DNA from: Artemisia argyi
Lineage: Eukaryota > Streptophyta > Magnoliopsida > Asterales > Asteraceae
DNA length: 64,000 nt
Assembly: GCA_030686995.1 (NCBI GenBank)
Contig: CM060691.1
Location: forward strand, 86,673,055-86,737,054
Reading direction: 5' to 3'
Shown: positions 11,601 to 24,331 of the stretch, piece by piece
Layout of the letters: each line of letters starts with the position of its first letter
Position numbering within the stretch: position 1 is the stretch's first letter
The notes under the pieces: generated by a model
What the model was told of the DNA's origin: nothing
The model's input: only the letters and a program-made list of their open reading frames with translations
The model's database searches: none
Position numbers and translations under genes: made by a program

Positions 11601-14600
11601 TAGTCTCTGCTTGAGGTTTTGTTTGTGTTGGGATAGTACTAGCATCGGAGGTGACGGCACACAACAACTCATTTTGCTCCTCTATTTCAACATGTGGAGT
11701 GGTTTCTTCGGTTTTTTCTTCCTCTTGTTCAATTTTCTTGACACTTTCCTCAGGTATTTGTTCTATGTGGTCCTCTGCTCCATTTTCACACTTCTCGTTT
11801 GCCTATATGAAAAACAAATTCAGTATATGGAAGGGGTGAAGAAAAGAAATGATAACTTGTAAGAGCTCAATATCTGTGTGATAACTTAGCATCATCATTT
11901 GTCATCTAATTGTTAGCAGTAGTTGTTAAAAATGGTGGCTTCTCCAACGTACTCTTCTACCAGTTTACTAAAAATTCATTTACATAAGTAAGTTGGCTTT
12001 ATTCATACTTCATAGATTCTATTTATTCCATCGACTGCCAGAGATATTTTTATCATCTCCCAGATCTCTTGTATTTTTCTTGTTTTGATCACTTTTATGG
12101 CAACCTATATTTGGAAATTCCAATTACGTACATATGGGTCAATTTGTTGTGTTTTATCTCAAACGGGTAAAATCGAGAATATTGCTAAAGGGGGCGGTCA
12201 AATGGGTAAAAAGTTTCTCAATGTGTTTCTTATTTATACAACCAAGTACAACATCTCTTTCAATGATTTAATTACTCCAAAAATGTTATAATGATTGAGT
12301 ATAGTGGGGAAAAAAAAGTGTTTCCGGGTTCCAACCCATCTTAATGTGTACTAAAAATATGTTGTTTCAACCCTAACCTGTTTTGAACCTTTACCAAACC
12401 TACCCAACAACAACCTCTAGATATACTGCATATTTTTGGGCAAGATTTTTTTGGCTATTGAGGAACATGCACTTATAAAATTGGAATAGATTAGAAGTTA
12501 ATACCTCTTGAGCATCAGTGAATTTGTCTTCTGTTTCTTCCTTGAAAAACTCTCTAGGCCTTTCCTCTTCATTCAGCTCCTTGGATTCATCAACTATTGC
12601 ATCTTGGGAGCTTGTAATACCTTGGCCTTTCTCTATCGTGTCGAGAGCTTCTTTCTTACCTGGCTCCATGTCATCATCAGAGTGCTTTAGTCCTACTTCA
12701 GATTCAGCGTTCTCTGCGTTTGTCTCTTCACTTGCTACCTTCTCAATAGTCACTTCATCATTCTTATCTTCTTTTTCGGTACTTTCCTTCTTGTTTTCTT
12801 GCAACTCCGTAGAAGTTGCATCTTGTGAGCATGTGACATCATCCTCTACATGATATTGTTCCGTTTCTTCAGTTACATCTTTGCTCGCTAGTTCATGCTC
12901 ATTTGTTTCCTTACTGGAAATGTCAGAAACTTTTAGCCCTTCCTCAGATTCAGCATTATGTGAGACAATCTCTTCACATATTTCGTCAACTATGGGGATC
13001 CCGGACTCTTTCGTTTGACTCCCTTCACTTTTTATAGCCTCTTCGTCATCCTTTTCTTTGTTTTCTGTAGCTCCTTCTTCTGGTGTCTCGACACTAGATC
13101 TGATTTCTTTAGTATCGTCCTCTACACTTCCTTCAGCATTTTTAGCTTCAGATTCAATACCTTCATTGTCATGGCTCGTTTCTTCTAAGCATGCTTCAGA
13201 TGGTACGTCTTTTGCACTTGTAATGCCATCCTCTTCTTGATCTTTTTCTAACACCGCGACCTCTTGTTCCTTTTCATCATCTCCATCATTGCTTAAAAAT
13301 GATGTTTCTTTTTCATTTACATCTATAATGGAAATTTCAGATTCAACCTTTTCTGAGCTGATTTCTTCACATACTTCATTGGTCAAGGAATTGTCATTCT
13401 TCTCTTTTTGACCATCATCACTTTGAGTAGCCTCTTCGTCATCCTTACCTTCATATTCTGTAATCTCATCTTGAGATTTTGTTTGTGTTGAGATGCTAGG
13501 ATCGGTGGTAACGCCATGTAACAACTCATTTTGCTCCAGTTTTTCCTTTATTTCAACACTTGTCCTGATTTCTTCAGTTTCTTCCTCATGCTCAATTTCT
13601 TTGACACTTTCATCAGGATGTTCTACTACTTTTTCCTCTGCTTTGAATTCGCAGTCATCGTTTTCCTGTATGAAAAAAATTATCTTCAGTATATGGGAAG
13701 AATGAAAGAAAAGAAACGATGACTTTTATAAGTAGGCTCATAGTCTGCGGTAACAATCTTTGTGGCAGCTTTACTTCATCGTTTGTCATTTAAGGTGTTA
13801 GCACTAGTTGTTATAAATGGTACATGCTTAGAGTATCAATTTCTGTAAGAATTTATTAGCATGTGACAATTCATTCTAGCTTTGTGTATAAAGGACCTTC
13901 CATGTGCTACATTGGTCAGTTACATAAACCAAGTTTTCATCTATTCATAGTTTATTATATTATATTCCAGAGGTCTTAAACTATTTTCTTATTGAGATCC
14001 TATGAAGGTTATACTTACAAGTAGCCGCTTTTTTTTACCCGATTTTATTACAATTGGGTCAATTTCGGTTTTCATTATTAGTGTTTTAGTATTTGTTTTG
14101 GTAATTATAGTTGGGACTTTATATATTTAATTAAAAAAAGAATTAAAATGACAAAAAAAAAAAAAAAAAAAAAAGTGTTTGCGGATCAACCCAGTCCTTT
14201 TTTATGCGTGCTAAAAATGAGTCATATCAAAACCATGCATGTTTTGACATCTTGATATCTCTCTTTATACTAACTAGATTTGTTCTAGATGTATCAACAA
14301 TTATTTACAGAGTTGCAAAATTTTTACGAAAAAAAGTACTCTGATTGATGATTGATTACCTCCTGAGCATCAATTGTTGTGTCCTCTGTTTTTTCCTCGA
14401 TGATCTCTCTAGGCATTTCATTCAGCTCTTTAAAATCAGAAACTGTGGTTGAGGTTGTGTCTTTGATATCCTCACTTGCTGCATCTTGTGAACTTGGAAC
14501 ACCATCCGTGACATCTTGCTCTTTCTCTACTGTGCTAGGAGCTTCTTTCCCACTAAGCTCTATGCTGTCAGAAGTTTTTAGTCCTACTCCAGATTCAACG

Positions 14601-17600
14601 ATATCTGCGCCCAAATGTTCACATGCTTCCTTTTCATTATCCTCTTCTTTTATTGTACTGTCGCTGTTTTCCACTTGCAAGTACTCTATAGAGGTTGCAG
14701 TTTGTGAGACTGTTACATCATCCTCTTCTTGAACTTGTTCCTTTTCTTCAGTTTCATCTTTGCTCGCTAGTTCATGCTCATTTTCCTTACTAGGAGTGTG
14801 AGAAACTTTTAGCCCTTCTGCAGATTCAGTATTATGTGAGAGAGTCTCTTCACATATTTCGTTAACTATGATTCCAAACTCTTTTGTTTGACCATCATCA
14901 CTATTAATAGCCTCTTCATCATTCTTTCCTTCAGTTTCTGGAGTTCCTTCTTCTGGTGTTTCGACACTAGATCTGATTTCTTCAGTAACTTTCCCTGTAC
15001 TTCCTTTAGCATCATCAATTTCAGGTTCAATACCTTCACTGTCATGGTTCTCTTCTTCTAAGCATCCTTCAGATGGTACGTTCTGTTCACTTGTAACTCC
15101 GTCCTCTCCTTGATCTTTTTCTAACACGGTGACCTCTTGCTCCTTTTCTTCGTCTTCGTCTTTGTTTACAATTGATGTTTCTATCTCATTTAGCTTCTCA
15201 CTGGAGCTTTCAGATTCAACCTTCTCTGAACTGATTTCTTCACATACTTCATTGATCGAGGAATTGTCATACTTCTCTTTTTGACCATCATCACTTTGAC
15301 TAGCCTCTTCTTCATCCTTATTATCAGGTTCTGTAATCTCATCCTGAGGTTCTGTTTGTGTTGAGATGCTAGCATCAGTGGTCACGCCTTGTAACAGCTC
15401 ATTTTTCTCCAGTTTTTCCTCTATTTCAACACTTGGCCTGATTTCTTCAGTTTCTTCCTCTTTCTCTATTTCCTTGACACTTTCATTGGGTCGTTCTAAT
15501 AGTTTGTCCTCTGCTTTATTTTCATAGTCATCGTTCGTCTATATGAAAAAAAAAATATATCTTTAATATATGGGAAGGATAAAATAAAGAAATGATGACT
15601 TATATTGATAGGTTATGTGCTCAAAGTTTGCGTTAACAATCTTTATGGCAGCTATGCTTCATCGTTTGTAATCTCTTTAAGCATTCAACATCATGTAAGT
15701 ATTATCTTAGTTAGGTGTATAAAGCGCCTTCCGTGTGTAGTACATATTCAGTTACATAAACAACGTTGTCCTATATTTAAAAATTATTCTAATATGTCCT
15801 AGAGGTTTTATGTTCTTTCTTAATGACATCCCTATTAGGGTTACTTATAGGCAGCATCATTTGACACGTTACACTTACAAATAGGTCGATTGGGTTTTAT
15901 TTATAACTGAAATGGTTTAAATTGGTTAAATAGAAAATTTTAGTCAAATGGGGTGGAGTCAAGCAGGTTAAAACTTAAAAGTTTCCCAACGCCTTTCTAT
16001 TTACACAACTTACTAAATCGTTTTACTCGAATATTTTATTTATTAATGTATGACTAATATTTTTTTTATCAATATTACTACATTAATTATTAATCAAATA
16101 AATGAACTTGGAAAAAAAGCAGTTGCAAGTTGACCCAGACCTTTTTTATGCTTGCTAAAAATGAGTCAAATTTTAACTTCTCGGTATACTACATAGTGCT
16201 GTTCTAGATTTATCAACACTTGTGGCTTATACATCTACAGGTTTTCAAAAGTTTCTAAAAAGTACTTAGCTTGAAGCTTTATTACCTCTTGAGCATTAAT
16301 TGCTTTGTCCTCTGTCTCTTCCTTGATGAACTCTCTAGGCGTTTCACTCAGCTCTTTGAAATCACCAACTATGGTTGGTGTTGTTTCTTTTACATCCACA
16401 CATGTTTCATCTTGTGATCTTGGAACACCATCGGTATCACCTTGATCTTTCTCTTCCGTGCTGAAAGCTTCTTTCACACTTGGCTCCATGCTGTCAGAAA
16501 CTTTTAGTCCTACTTCAGACTCGACGTTCTCTGTCCCCATATCTTCACATGGCTCCTTCTCAATAGCCTCTTCGTCTTTCTTTTCTTCATGTATTACACT
16601 TTCATTGTTTTCTACTTGCAAGTCCTCTATAGAGGTTGCAGCTTGTGAGAGTGTGACATCATCCTCTTTTTGGTCTTCTACCTGTGCTTCGGTGTCATCT
16701 TTGCTTGCTATTTCATGCTCATTTGTTGCCGTGCTGGAAGTGTCAGGAACTTTTAAGCCTTCCACAGATTCAGTATTATGTGTGACAGTCACTTCACATA
16801 TCTCGCTAACTATGGGGTTTACAGACTCTTTCGTTTCGTCATAATCACTCTTCATAGCCTTTTCATCATTCTTTTCTTCATTTTCTTTCGTTTCTTCTTC
16901 TTGTTTTGTTTGTGTTGTGATGCTAACATCAGTGGGATTGACAGTTTGTTCTTTTTCCTCAAGTGTCTCGGCACTAGATTTGATTTCTCCAGTATCTTCC
17001 TCTACACTTACTTTAGCATTAACAACTTCAGGTTCAATGCCTTCACTGCCGTGGTTCGTTTCTTCTAAGCATCCTTCAAATGGTAGGTCTTGTGCACTAG
17101 TAACGCTATCCTCTCCTTGATCTTTTTCTACCACAGTGACCTCTTGTTCCTTTTCTTCATCTTCGTCTTTAGTTAAAATTGATGTTACTTGCTCATTTAG
17201 CATCACACTTGAACTTTCAGATTCAACCTTCTCTGAACTGTTTTCGTCACATACTTTTGTGACAGCAGGGTTGTCAAACTTTTCTGTTTGACCATCATCA
17301 CCATGAGTAGCCTCTGCTTCATCCTTTTCTTCATGTTCCCAAGTCTCTACTTGAACCAGTTTTTCCTCCAATGCAGCACTTGGCCTGATATCTTCAATCT
17401 CTTCTTTTTGCTCAATTTCGTTGAGGCTTTCATCGGGACGTTCTACTAGTTTCTCCTCTGCTTTATTTTTAGAATGATAGCTTGCCTATATGAAAAAAAA
17501 TCTATTTTCGGTAAATGTAAATGATGAAATAAACAAAAATGACGAGTTATATGAATAGGCTCAAAGATTGTGGTAAGAATTGTAAACAGGTTCAAGGGAA

Positions 17601-20600
17601 TATTTCGTGTTATGTCACTGACACATTGAATCAGGTATTTATATAACTATACATAGCATAAACAAGGAAAGTAAATAAGACAATATAAAACCTAATTCGA
17701 GCCTCTCAGTAGTGAATTACAGTTCTAATACAGATGTGATATATCTTTTAAATAACAATCTTTGTGGCAGTGAACTTCATCGTTTCTAGTCTAATTTTTA
17801 GCGTAAGTTAAATTAATGGTGTCTTCTCCGTACTGCCAATCTCTCCAATATAAATAGGTGAACTCTCATCCTAGCTAGGTGTATAAAGCGTCTTCCATGT
17901 CTAAACATATTTAGTTACATACATAAGTTCTCTAATCATTGATTATTTTATTATGTCCTGGTAATGATGTATTCTTTTATTCGCTTAAATCCCTTGTCGG
18001 GTATAGAAAAGATGGCTGTTTTGAGCCATTTACTTACGAATGAGACAATTGGGCTGTGTTTTATCTATAAAGGGTCTTATTGGTGAAACAGAAAAAATTC
18101 AGCTTAAAGGGGATGGTCAAACGGGTTGTAAGTTTCCTAAAATCTTAGTGATTCGTATAGCCTGCTAAGTTCTATTCAAAGATTCAGATTATTGATTTTT
18201 TTTTTTTTTTTTTTTTTTGAAACTTTTACTGAAACTTATTTATCAATGTTTTTAAGTAGGATCAAAGTGTTGGCGAGTCACCCAGCCAATTCTAATATGA
18301 AAGAGGAACCATTTTAACCCAACCCAATTTGTAGTTCAAGAATGTTTCCAACTATAGTGAGAATGCACTAATAAATTTGGAATGATTAACAGCAATTAGT
18401 TTGAGGATTCATTACCTCAGAATCAACGGATTTTCCCGCTGCTTCTTCCTTGAACTCTCTAGGCGTTTCATTCAGCTCCTCGGTATCAGCAACTGTGGTT
18501 TCATTTTCACCAGATTTTGTTTCTTTTCTATCCTCACATGTTGCATCTTGTGAGCTTATAACACCATCAGTATCACCTTGGTTTTTCTCTATTGTGCTGA
18601 GAACTTCCGCCTTAGTTGGCTCCATGCTGCCAGAAACTTTTAGTCCTACTTCAGATTCAGCGTTCTCTGGGCCAGTCTCATCACTTGCTTCTTTTTCAGT
18701 AGCCTTTTCATCATTTGTGAAGGTTTCATTGGTTTTTGCTTCTAGGTCTCCTGTCGAGGGTTCATCTTGTGAGCATTCGACATCATTCTTTTCTTGACCT
18801 TCATCTTTGCTCACTACATCATTCTCAATTGTTTCCTTATTTGAACTTTCAGAAGGTGTCAACCCGTTTTCAGTGTTAGCCTTATCTGAGACAGGCTCTT
18901 CATATATTTCCTTGACCATTGAGCTTCCAGAGTCTTTTGTTTTACCATCTTCAATGTCAATAGCCTCTACGTCGTTCTGTTCTTCATTTTGCATGGTTTC
19001 TTCTGGTTTCGTGTGTGCTGTGATGCCAACATCAGTGGGAATAACATTATTCAAATTTTGTGGCTCGATATTCTCTGGTGTCCCAACACTATATTTGATT
19101 TCTTCAATCTCTTTCTCCATACTTTCTTTAGCTTTAACTTCAGCTTCATTACAGTCATCTTGGTGTTTTGTTTCTTCTAAGCCTCCTTCAGGAATCATGT
19201 CTTGTATACTTGTAACTCCATCCTCACCTTGATCTTTTTCTAATACGTTGACATCTTGTTCCTTTTCTTCAGCTTCATCTTTGTTTACAGTTGCTATCGG
19301 AGTGGAACTTTTGTATTCTATCTTCTCCAAACTATTTTCTTCACGAACTTCCGTGATTAAGGGGTTCCCAGACTTTTCCTTCTGACCATCATCACTCTGA
19401 GTAACCTCTTCACCCTTTTCTTCATGCAGCAACCCATTTTGCTTCACTCCTTCCTCTATTTCAACACCTGGGAATTCTTCAGTTTTTTCCTCTTGCTTAA
19501 TTTCTGCAGTAGAGAGGATAATGTTCTTGACACTTTCCTCAGGCTTTTGTTCTCGTTCCTCGTTTGGTCCATTCTCATACTGCTCACTTGCCTATATGAA
19601 AAATATTCTCTTTAGCATATAAAAATAATATTATAAAAGAAGTGATTGCTTTTATAAATAGACTCAAAAGAATTTTGTGAACAAACCAATTGTGACAGTA
19701 TCGATTTTATTATTCTTCATCTATTTGTTAAAAGTATTTATATAATTGGTGTCTTCATGCATAATACATTTTCTCTAAAAATTTATTAATCGATGCAGTG
19801 TGAAAAATCTGACTCAAAAACTGTTCAATATCAACCTGTACATAAAATTTACCGGTTTTGACCGTTTTATCAAACCCACCCATTTTGCCACCCTTGTGAC
19901 TAAAATATATCAAGCTAGCTGGAACGATGCACTAAGTAAGGATTTTTAGTGTAGTTGGAAATTACTTAAGTTGAAGACTGTTTACCTCTTGAGCATCATT
20001 TGATATGTCTTCTGTTTCTTCCTTGATGAACTCCCTAGGCATTTCATTCAGATCCTGCTCATTGGAATCAACCGCTTGATCATTTTCTAAGGTGTTGAGA
20101 GCTTGTTCCTTTTCTTGAGTTTCTTCATCAATTTGAATAATCTTTCCATCATTCTTATCTTCATTTCCTATTGCTTCTACTTCACGTTCCGTTTGTGTTG
20201 AAACAGCTTCAACAACATCATCAACTGGTTTCTCATCTGTCAAGGCTTCAATCTTGGTCACTTTTATTTCTTCCTGACCTTCTTGTTTTGGTGTGTCCTT
20301 GCTAGTTTCTGGTATGTTGATGTGTTCATCAGCGGTGGTGACCGTGGGATCTGAGAGTGTTTGGAAAAAAGTTTCACTCCCATTGGTCATTATACCGGTT
20401 TCTAGCTTTGTATTTACAGGTTCTGCCACTAGGTTGCTAGCTTCAAGTTGTTTCACTTTGTTATCAACACTTTCTCTAACTTTTTCTTCCAAACTTTCAC
20501 GTGAAAATGCATTATCTTCTATTTTAACTTCCTGTAGGAAAAATTACGATTGCTGAGGTTATCAAGCGGTTCACATTACTAAAAGAAGGAAATGAATGTA

Positions 20601-21021
20601 GAGGTACTTTGGTATATGTGGGAAATTATTGTTTTTCAAAGCTTTATTATAAGAAATAATACTCTTGTTCAGTGTCCTAGACTATATATCTGTGCTAGGT
20701 TGTTGATCTTTGTTATGACTTATGAGGTATTAATATCATACTTAAACCCCTTAATTATAACTGAATGACATATAGGCCCTTTTACTATCTTGATAGACAA
20801 TATTGGTACCGTGACTAAGTATATAAGTTATGGTTATCACATACTTTTGATGCAAAATTGATCATGGTACAAATCAACTACTTGAGTTACCAAAATTCCA
20901 GAAAAATATTGATGTCCCGGTATTCTACATATTTCTAGCAAGAGTTGATGCACTTGTATAATTGTATAAAGGTAGTCATGAATGAGTGACAACTAGAGAT
21001 GGTGATTTAACCTTTTTCACC

Positions 21022-21066
<45 letters not shown>

Positions 21067-22197
21067 AATTGAGATGGTAATTTCGACCATTAACTAATGG
21101 ATCAAATGGTAAAATAAAGAGACAACCTTAAAAGTAAAGGCTCAAACAAGGTAAAATATAAAGACAGCCTTAAAAGTAAAGGCATCAAATGGTTGAAAGT
21201 GGTTTAAAGTGTGTTTTCAGTGCCTAGAAACCTCGTAAATCCTTTTAGTCAAAGTAAGATGATAATTAATTAGTACCAAATAAATTTAACTTGCCACAAA
21301 ATTATTTACGTAGTAGTTTTTAATTATCAATCTAAATTACTTCGTATTAAATACACAAACCGCCAAATCTTCCTATTGTGTGTACTATTGCTGATGTGTC
21401 ATCGATCATTTAGTACATACAATAGGATGATTATGAGGTTTAATGTATTTTTAGGACCATTTAATACACACAATAGGAGGACTAAACGGTTGGTTTATTT
21501 ATAGGAAAAAAGTTAGGTTGATACACGCTAAAGAATTTTGTGGCAAGTTATATACATTTTGAACTAATTATCCTTCAAATAATATCTGTTGCAATGATAA
21601 TCGACACACTAATCATCTCTAAAACAACTTTAAAATTTTGGCAAAATTTGTTTCAGGCGATTTGTTTTCGAACCGCAAAAAGGCTCACATCTCACGGCAC
21701 GTTCCTTTTGCCACCTTTAGTGAAAACTAACAAGAGAAAGGTCTTTTTTTTTGTAGTAAACTGCCTGTGATCCATGTTTCGATCTTTCAAACCATACAAA
21801 CTAAAAAGATTCGTGTAGGCTTGTTGGGATATGATCGCCAGCTATTTTACTGCAGAACCTTGTTCATATGTTTAGTTTCTTATTATCTTTCTGGACTCCT
21901 TTATGAATCACATACATAACAATCTTACAACTGATAAGAATCTAAACTATGTTGGAACTTTGTTCTTCTTATAGGAATCTCTGATCTTTTCATGCCATAT
22001 ATTAATTTATAGTTTTCATGCCATTAATTTATAGTTTCATGCTATGACAAGACTCCAACAATATCAGGTATATCAAATATGCAAATTTTATTATTTTCAC
22101 TACTGATGATGCTAAACTAAAAACAGAATTAGCATATAAAGTTATGATCACTAACCTTTGAGAGAACAGATTCCGGAATATCAATTTCAGTTGCCAT
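5671..22197 (-). CDS. Giant acidic repeat protein, 15 exons (about 3,467 aa)
   Basis: Exons, spliced by eye: 22197-22156, 20531-19986, 19591-18416, 17485-16286, 15538-14360, 13665-12505, 11802-10960, 10706-9650, 9567-9431, 9356-8814, 8712-8143, 7909-7415, 7315-6683, 6604-6413, 6300-5671. All introns have GT-AG borders and are phase 0, except the one after exon 8 (phase 1). The start is MATEIDIPESVLSK in a good plant context (GCGATGG). The body is dominated by Glu, Asp, Lys, Ser and Thr with almost no hydrophobic core, and no signal peptide or membrane segment is visible. Exons 3-6 are near-copies of one another. The last 45 residues turn basic (SHNILSGVGSKVKHS, then AKVKKAITGGK). I do not recognise a characterised family; automated pipelines often label such proteins titin-like or neurofilament-like. 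Function unknown; a long disordered scaffold is an inference. No in-frame stop or frameshift was seen, so it appears functional. Confidence 0.82.
12505..19591 (-). repeat. Four tandem exon-plus-intron repeat units (exons 3-6 of the acidic gene)
   Basis: Exons 3 to 6 are 1,176, 1,200, 1,179 and 1,161 bp and encode about 390 residues each with the same order of phrases: (T)QTKPQDE, SDDGQKEK, EVCEE, SEKVES, EKDQGEDGVTS, then PREFIKEETEDK and a final DAQE at the splice donor. The introns between them are also homologous (for example 'aacaatctttgtggcag' and 'cttcatcgttt' recur in introns 3, 4 and 5, with a diverged match in intron 6). Whole exon-intron units were therefore duplicated at the DNA level. 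Exons 2, 7 and 8 are more diverged or partial relatives. Within each exon a ~130-residue block repeats about three times. Confidence 0.85.
20532..22155 (-). other. Intron 1 of the acidic repeat gene
   Basis: This 1.6-kb intron starts GTTAGT on the minus strand and ends CCTACAG. It holds a long A-rich tract at about 21023-21068 and a MULE-related inverted-repeat element near 21.27-21.59 kb. Nothing in it looks coding. Confidence 0.7.
21265..21590. mobile_element. Inverted-repeat element in intron 1, related to the MULE at 3378
   Basis: The words 'aacttgccacaaaatta' (about 21288) and 'aattttgtggcaagtt' (about 21534) are inverted copies, and 'tcctattgtgtgtac' / 'acacaataggagga' give a second inverted or repeated pair. 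The MULE at 3378 has the same words in the same order ('aacttgcc', then 'cctattgtatac'), so the two appear to be one family. Exact ends and the 9-bp duplication were not resolved. Confidence 0.4.
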
Positions 22198-22307
22198 CGC
22201 ACATGCACAGTCAAAAGAAAAATCTCACAGTTAATTCAGTGAGATGATGACTACAAAGTTTTGAGAAGCTTTAGTTTGAGATGCCTTCAACTTTCAAACC
22301 TGCATAC

Positions 22308-22315
22308 TATATATA
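22308..22315 (-). promoter_or_regulatory. TATA box of the acidic repeat gene
   Basis: On the minus strand TATATATA sits about 110 bp upstream of the start codon at 22197, a normal distance for a plant TATA box with a short 5' UTR. It is the best candidate by position and sequence; the transcription start is not known. Confidence 0.55.
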
Positions 22316-24125
22316 ACTACACCATATTGCCCCTTGATTAAACCTATTGATAAAGTAGCAACTAAAGGACAAAAATGCCACTTGGACATTGCTTTTAGTA
22401 CATTTTGGTGTAGGCCTGGTATCACATTGTGCTGATAATATATCACATGCTCAGCCAGGCTAATGCAGAGATTTTAATCCAGGTTGTTAATTATTCCTAG
22501 CGGTTCAAATAGTGCTACAGACACTAGAGACGGTATTATCAAATTTTAGGAGTGCAAGTTAGCAATGCATGAACATTATTACGGTTTACTTTAGTGTTGG
22601 CAAATGAACTTTGTCGGGGTTGATTGGGTAGTGGGTAAATTTGTAATCTTTACCAAGTGGGTTGACCAAAAACATTTTATCCAAAGATCATAACTCTTTT
22701 AACAAAAAGTATTTAATATTTATCTAACATTCTTGGGTAAAATGATACTCCTGATGATGAAATTTTGGTCAACTTTTGACCCATGTAAACCATAACTCTT
22801 AACAGGTATTCTGAAGAGTATCAGTCATGTTCTCATCGCCTAATGACAGAAAGATTGTATTTCTTCAAAAAATATTTTATCTCTAGAGACTCTAGTGGAC
22901 CTCTCATATTAAACACGCTTTTTAACATCACATGCTGTTGATCTTCAAGTTAAGGACATTTTCAGTAAATGTTTGGTATGCACAAATTAGGATATGATAC
23001 GCTTCATGCAGCTAATCACTATTAGTAGAAATGGGTCTTTATGTCAATCTACAATTGAGATAGAAGTTGATTAGTGAAACATCGACATCATAAGTTGCTT
23101 TCCGTGGTCCATGGGCACTAGCTATCTTACCAACTAGCTAGTACAATTATCAAACTATTGTGAGTGGGAATGCTATTGATCAGCTTCTTAATTAGTCAAA
23201 AGATATTCATAATGATAATTAGGACTCTTTAAGCACCAGTAAAATTCATTGCCATGTGACACCAATATATTTGATTGGTTATAACTTATAAGACCACGAA
23301 AAGTAAGCACCTTTGCTGTCTAATATGTCATAGGAAAAGATTATGAGAGCGGATCAACTAGAAGTTCCACTTCTTCATTAAATTCACCCACTTTCCTTTA
23401 CAGTTTTTACCACTATGGAAAACTTAAGGGAGTAACTTAATTTATAGTCATAATATGAACATAATAAGGTGAGGCCTGAAAAAAGCACATAAAATTACAT
23501 GGTTCTTATATATCATACTTGCTACTAGCTCATTTTCATGCTTCTTCTTTTTTATTGCTTTTTCCATGCTTTTGGTGGGGGTGGTGGGGGATTGAACCTT
23601 TCATTTCATGTTGCTTTTCATTAGCTCTAAAGAGTACTCATGGTTGGTAGGTACTTAATTTGTATTTGATATTCATTTAAAGATGTGGCATATTCTTTTT
23701 CTGAGTCACGAAGTTGAGAGGTGGTTTGGAAATTTAGTTTTCTTTTAATTTGTTCACCTTTTTCCTTATTATAAAGAAAATTATGTACGCTAATTATTTT
23801 TATAGTATCCAGGAAATTCGTGATATGCAAAGAGTAGATTAGAGTAGTAACATAGATCGAGTAGCAAATTTTCTAATCGTTACACTATAGCATGAGTTAC
23901 ATGAGATATATAGTGAGATAATTCAAGATCACTCAGATTCTAGAAGAAAAAAAAAATCAATTGCTAAGTAAGAATATACGTTCCCTTAAGACAGAACATC
24001 AATTTACAGACTTTGTACTAACTCGTTTGCCGGCATAGTTGGTTAAAATTGGTTAGTGAAATATAGCGGGAAAAGTTGTTAATTTCTAATTCATGGTGCC
24101 AACTAAGAGGATAGGGAGTTGAGTT
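22316..24125. other. Intergenic, no gene seen
   Basis: AT-rich sequence upstream of the acidic repeat gene. Frames are short and broken on both strands, and I see no family motif, RNA gene or clear transposon ends. Confidence 0.6.
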
Positions 24126-24323
24126 CAGGGCCGGCTTTAAGGATGTGCAAGAGGTGCCGTTGCACAGGGTCACTGCTTAACAAGTGTCACAAAATTTCAT
24201 GCACTTTAATATATGTATATACATGTTAACATGATGCTTGTGTTTAATTATTTCATCCACTGGTAATACATGTGTATTTTGTATGTGTGTTTAGGGGCCA
24301 CCGAAATCCACGAGACGACCCTG
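24126..24323. mobile_element. hAT-type MITE (198 bp)
   Basis: The ends CAGGGCCGGC and GACGACCCTG are imperfect inverted repeats of the hAT CAGGG type. They are flanked by an 8-bp near-duplication, GTTGAGTT (24118-24125) and CTTGAGTT (24324-24331), one mismatch. There is no coding capacity. Confidence 0.75.
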
Positions 24324-24331
24324 CTTGAGTT

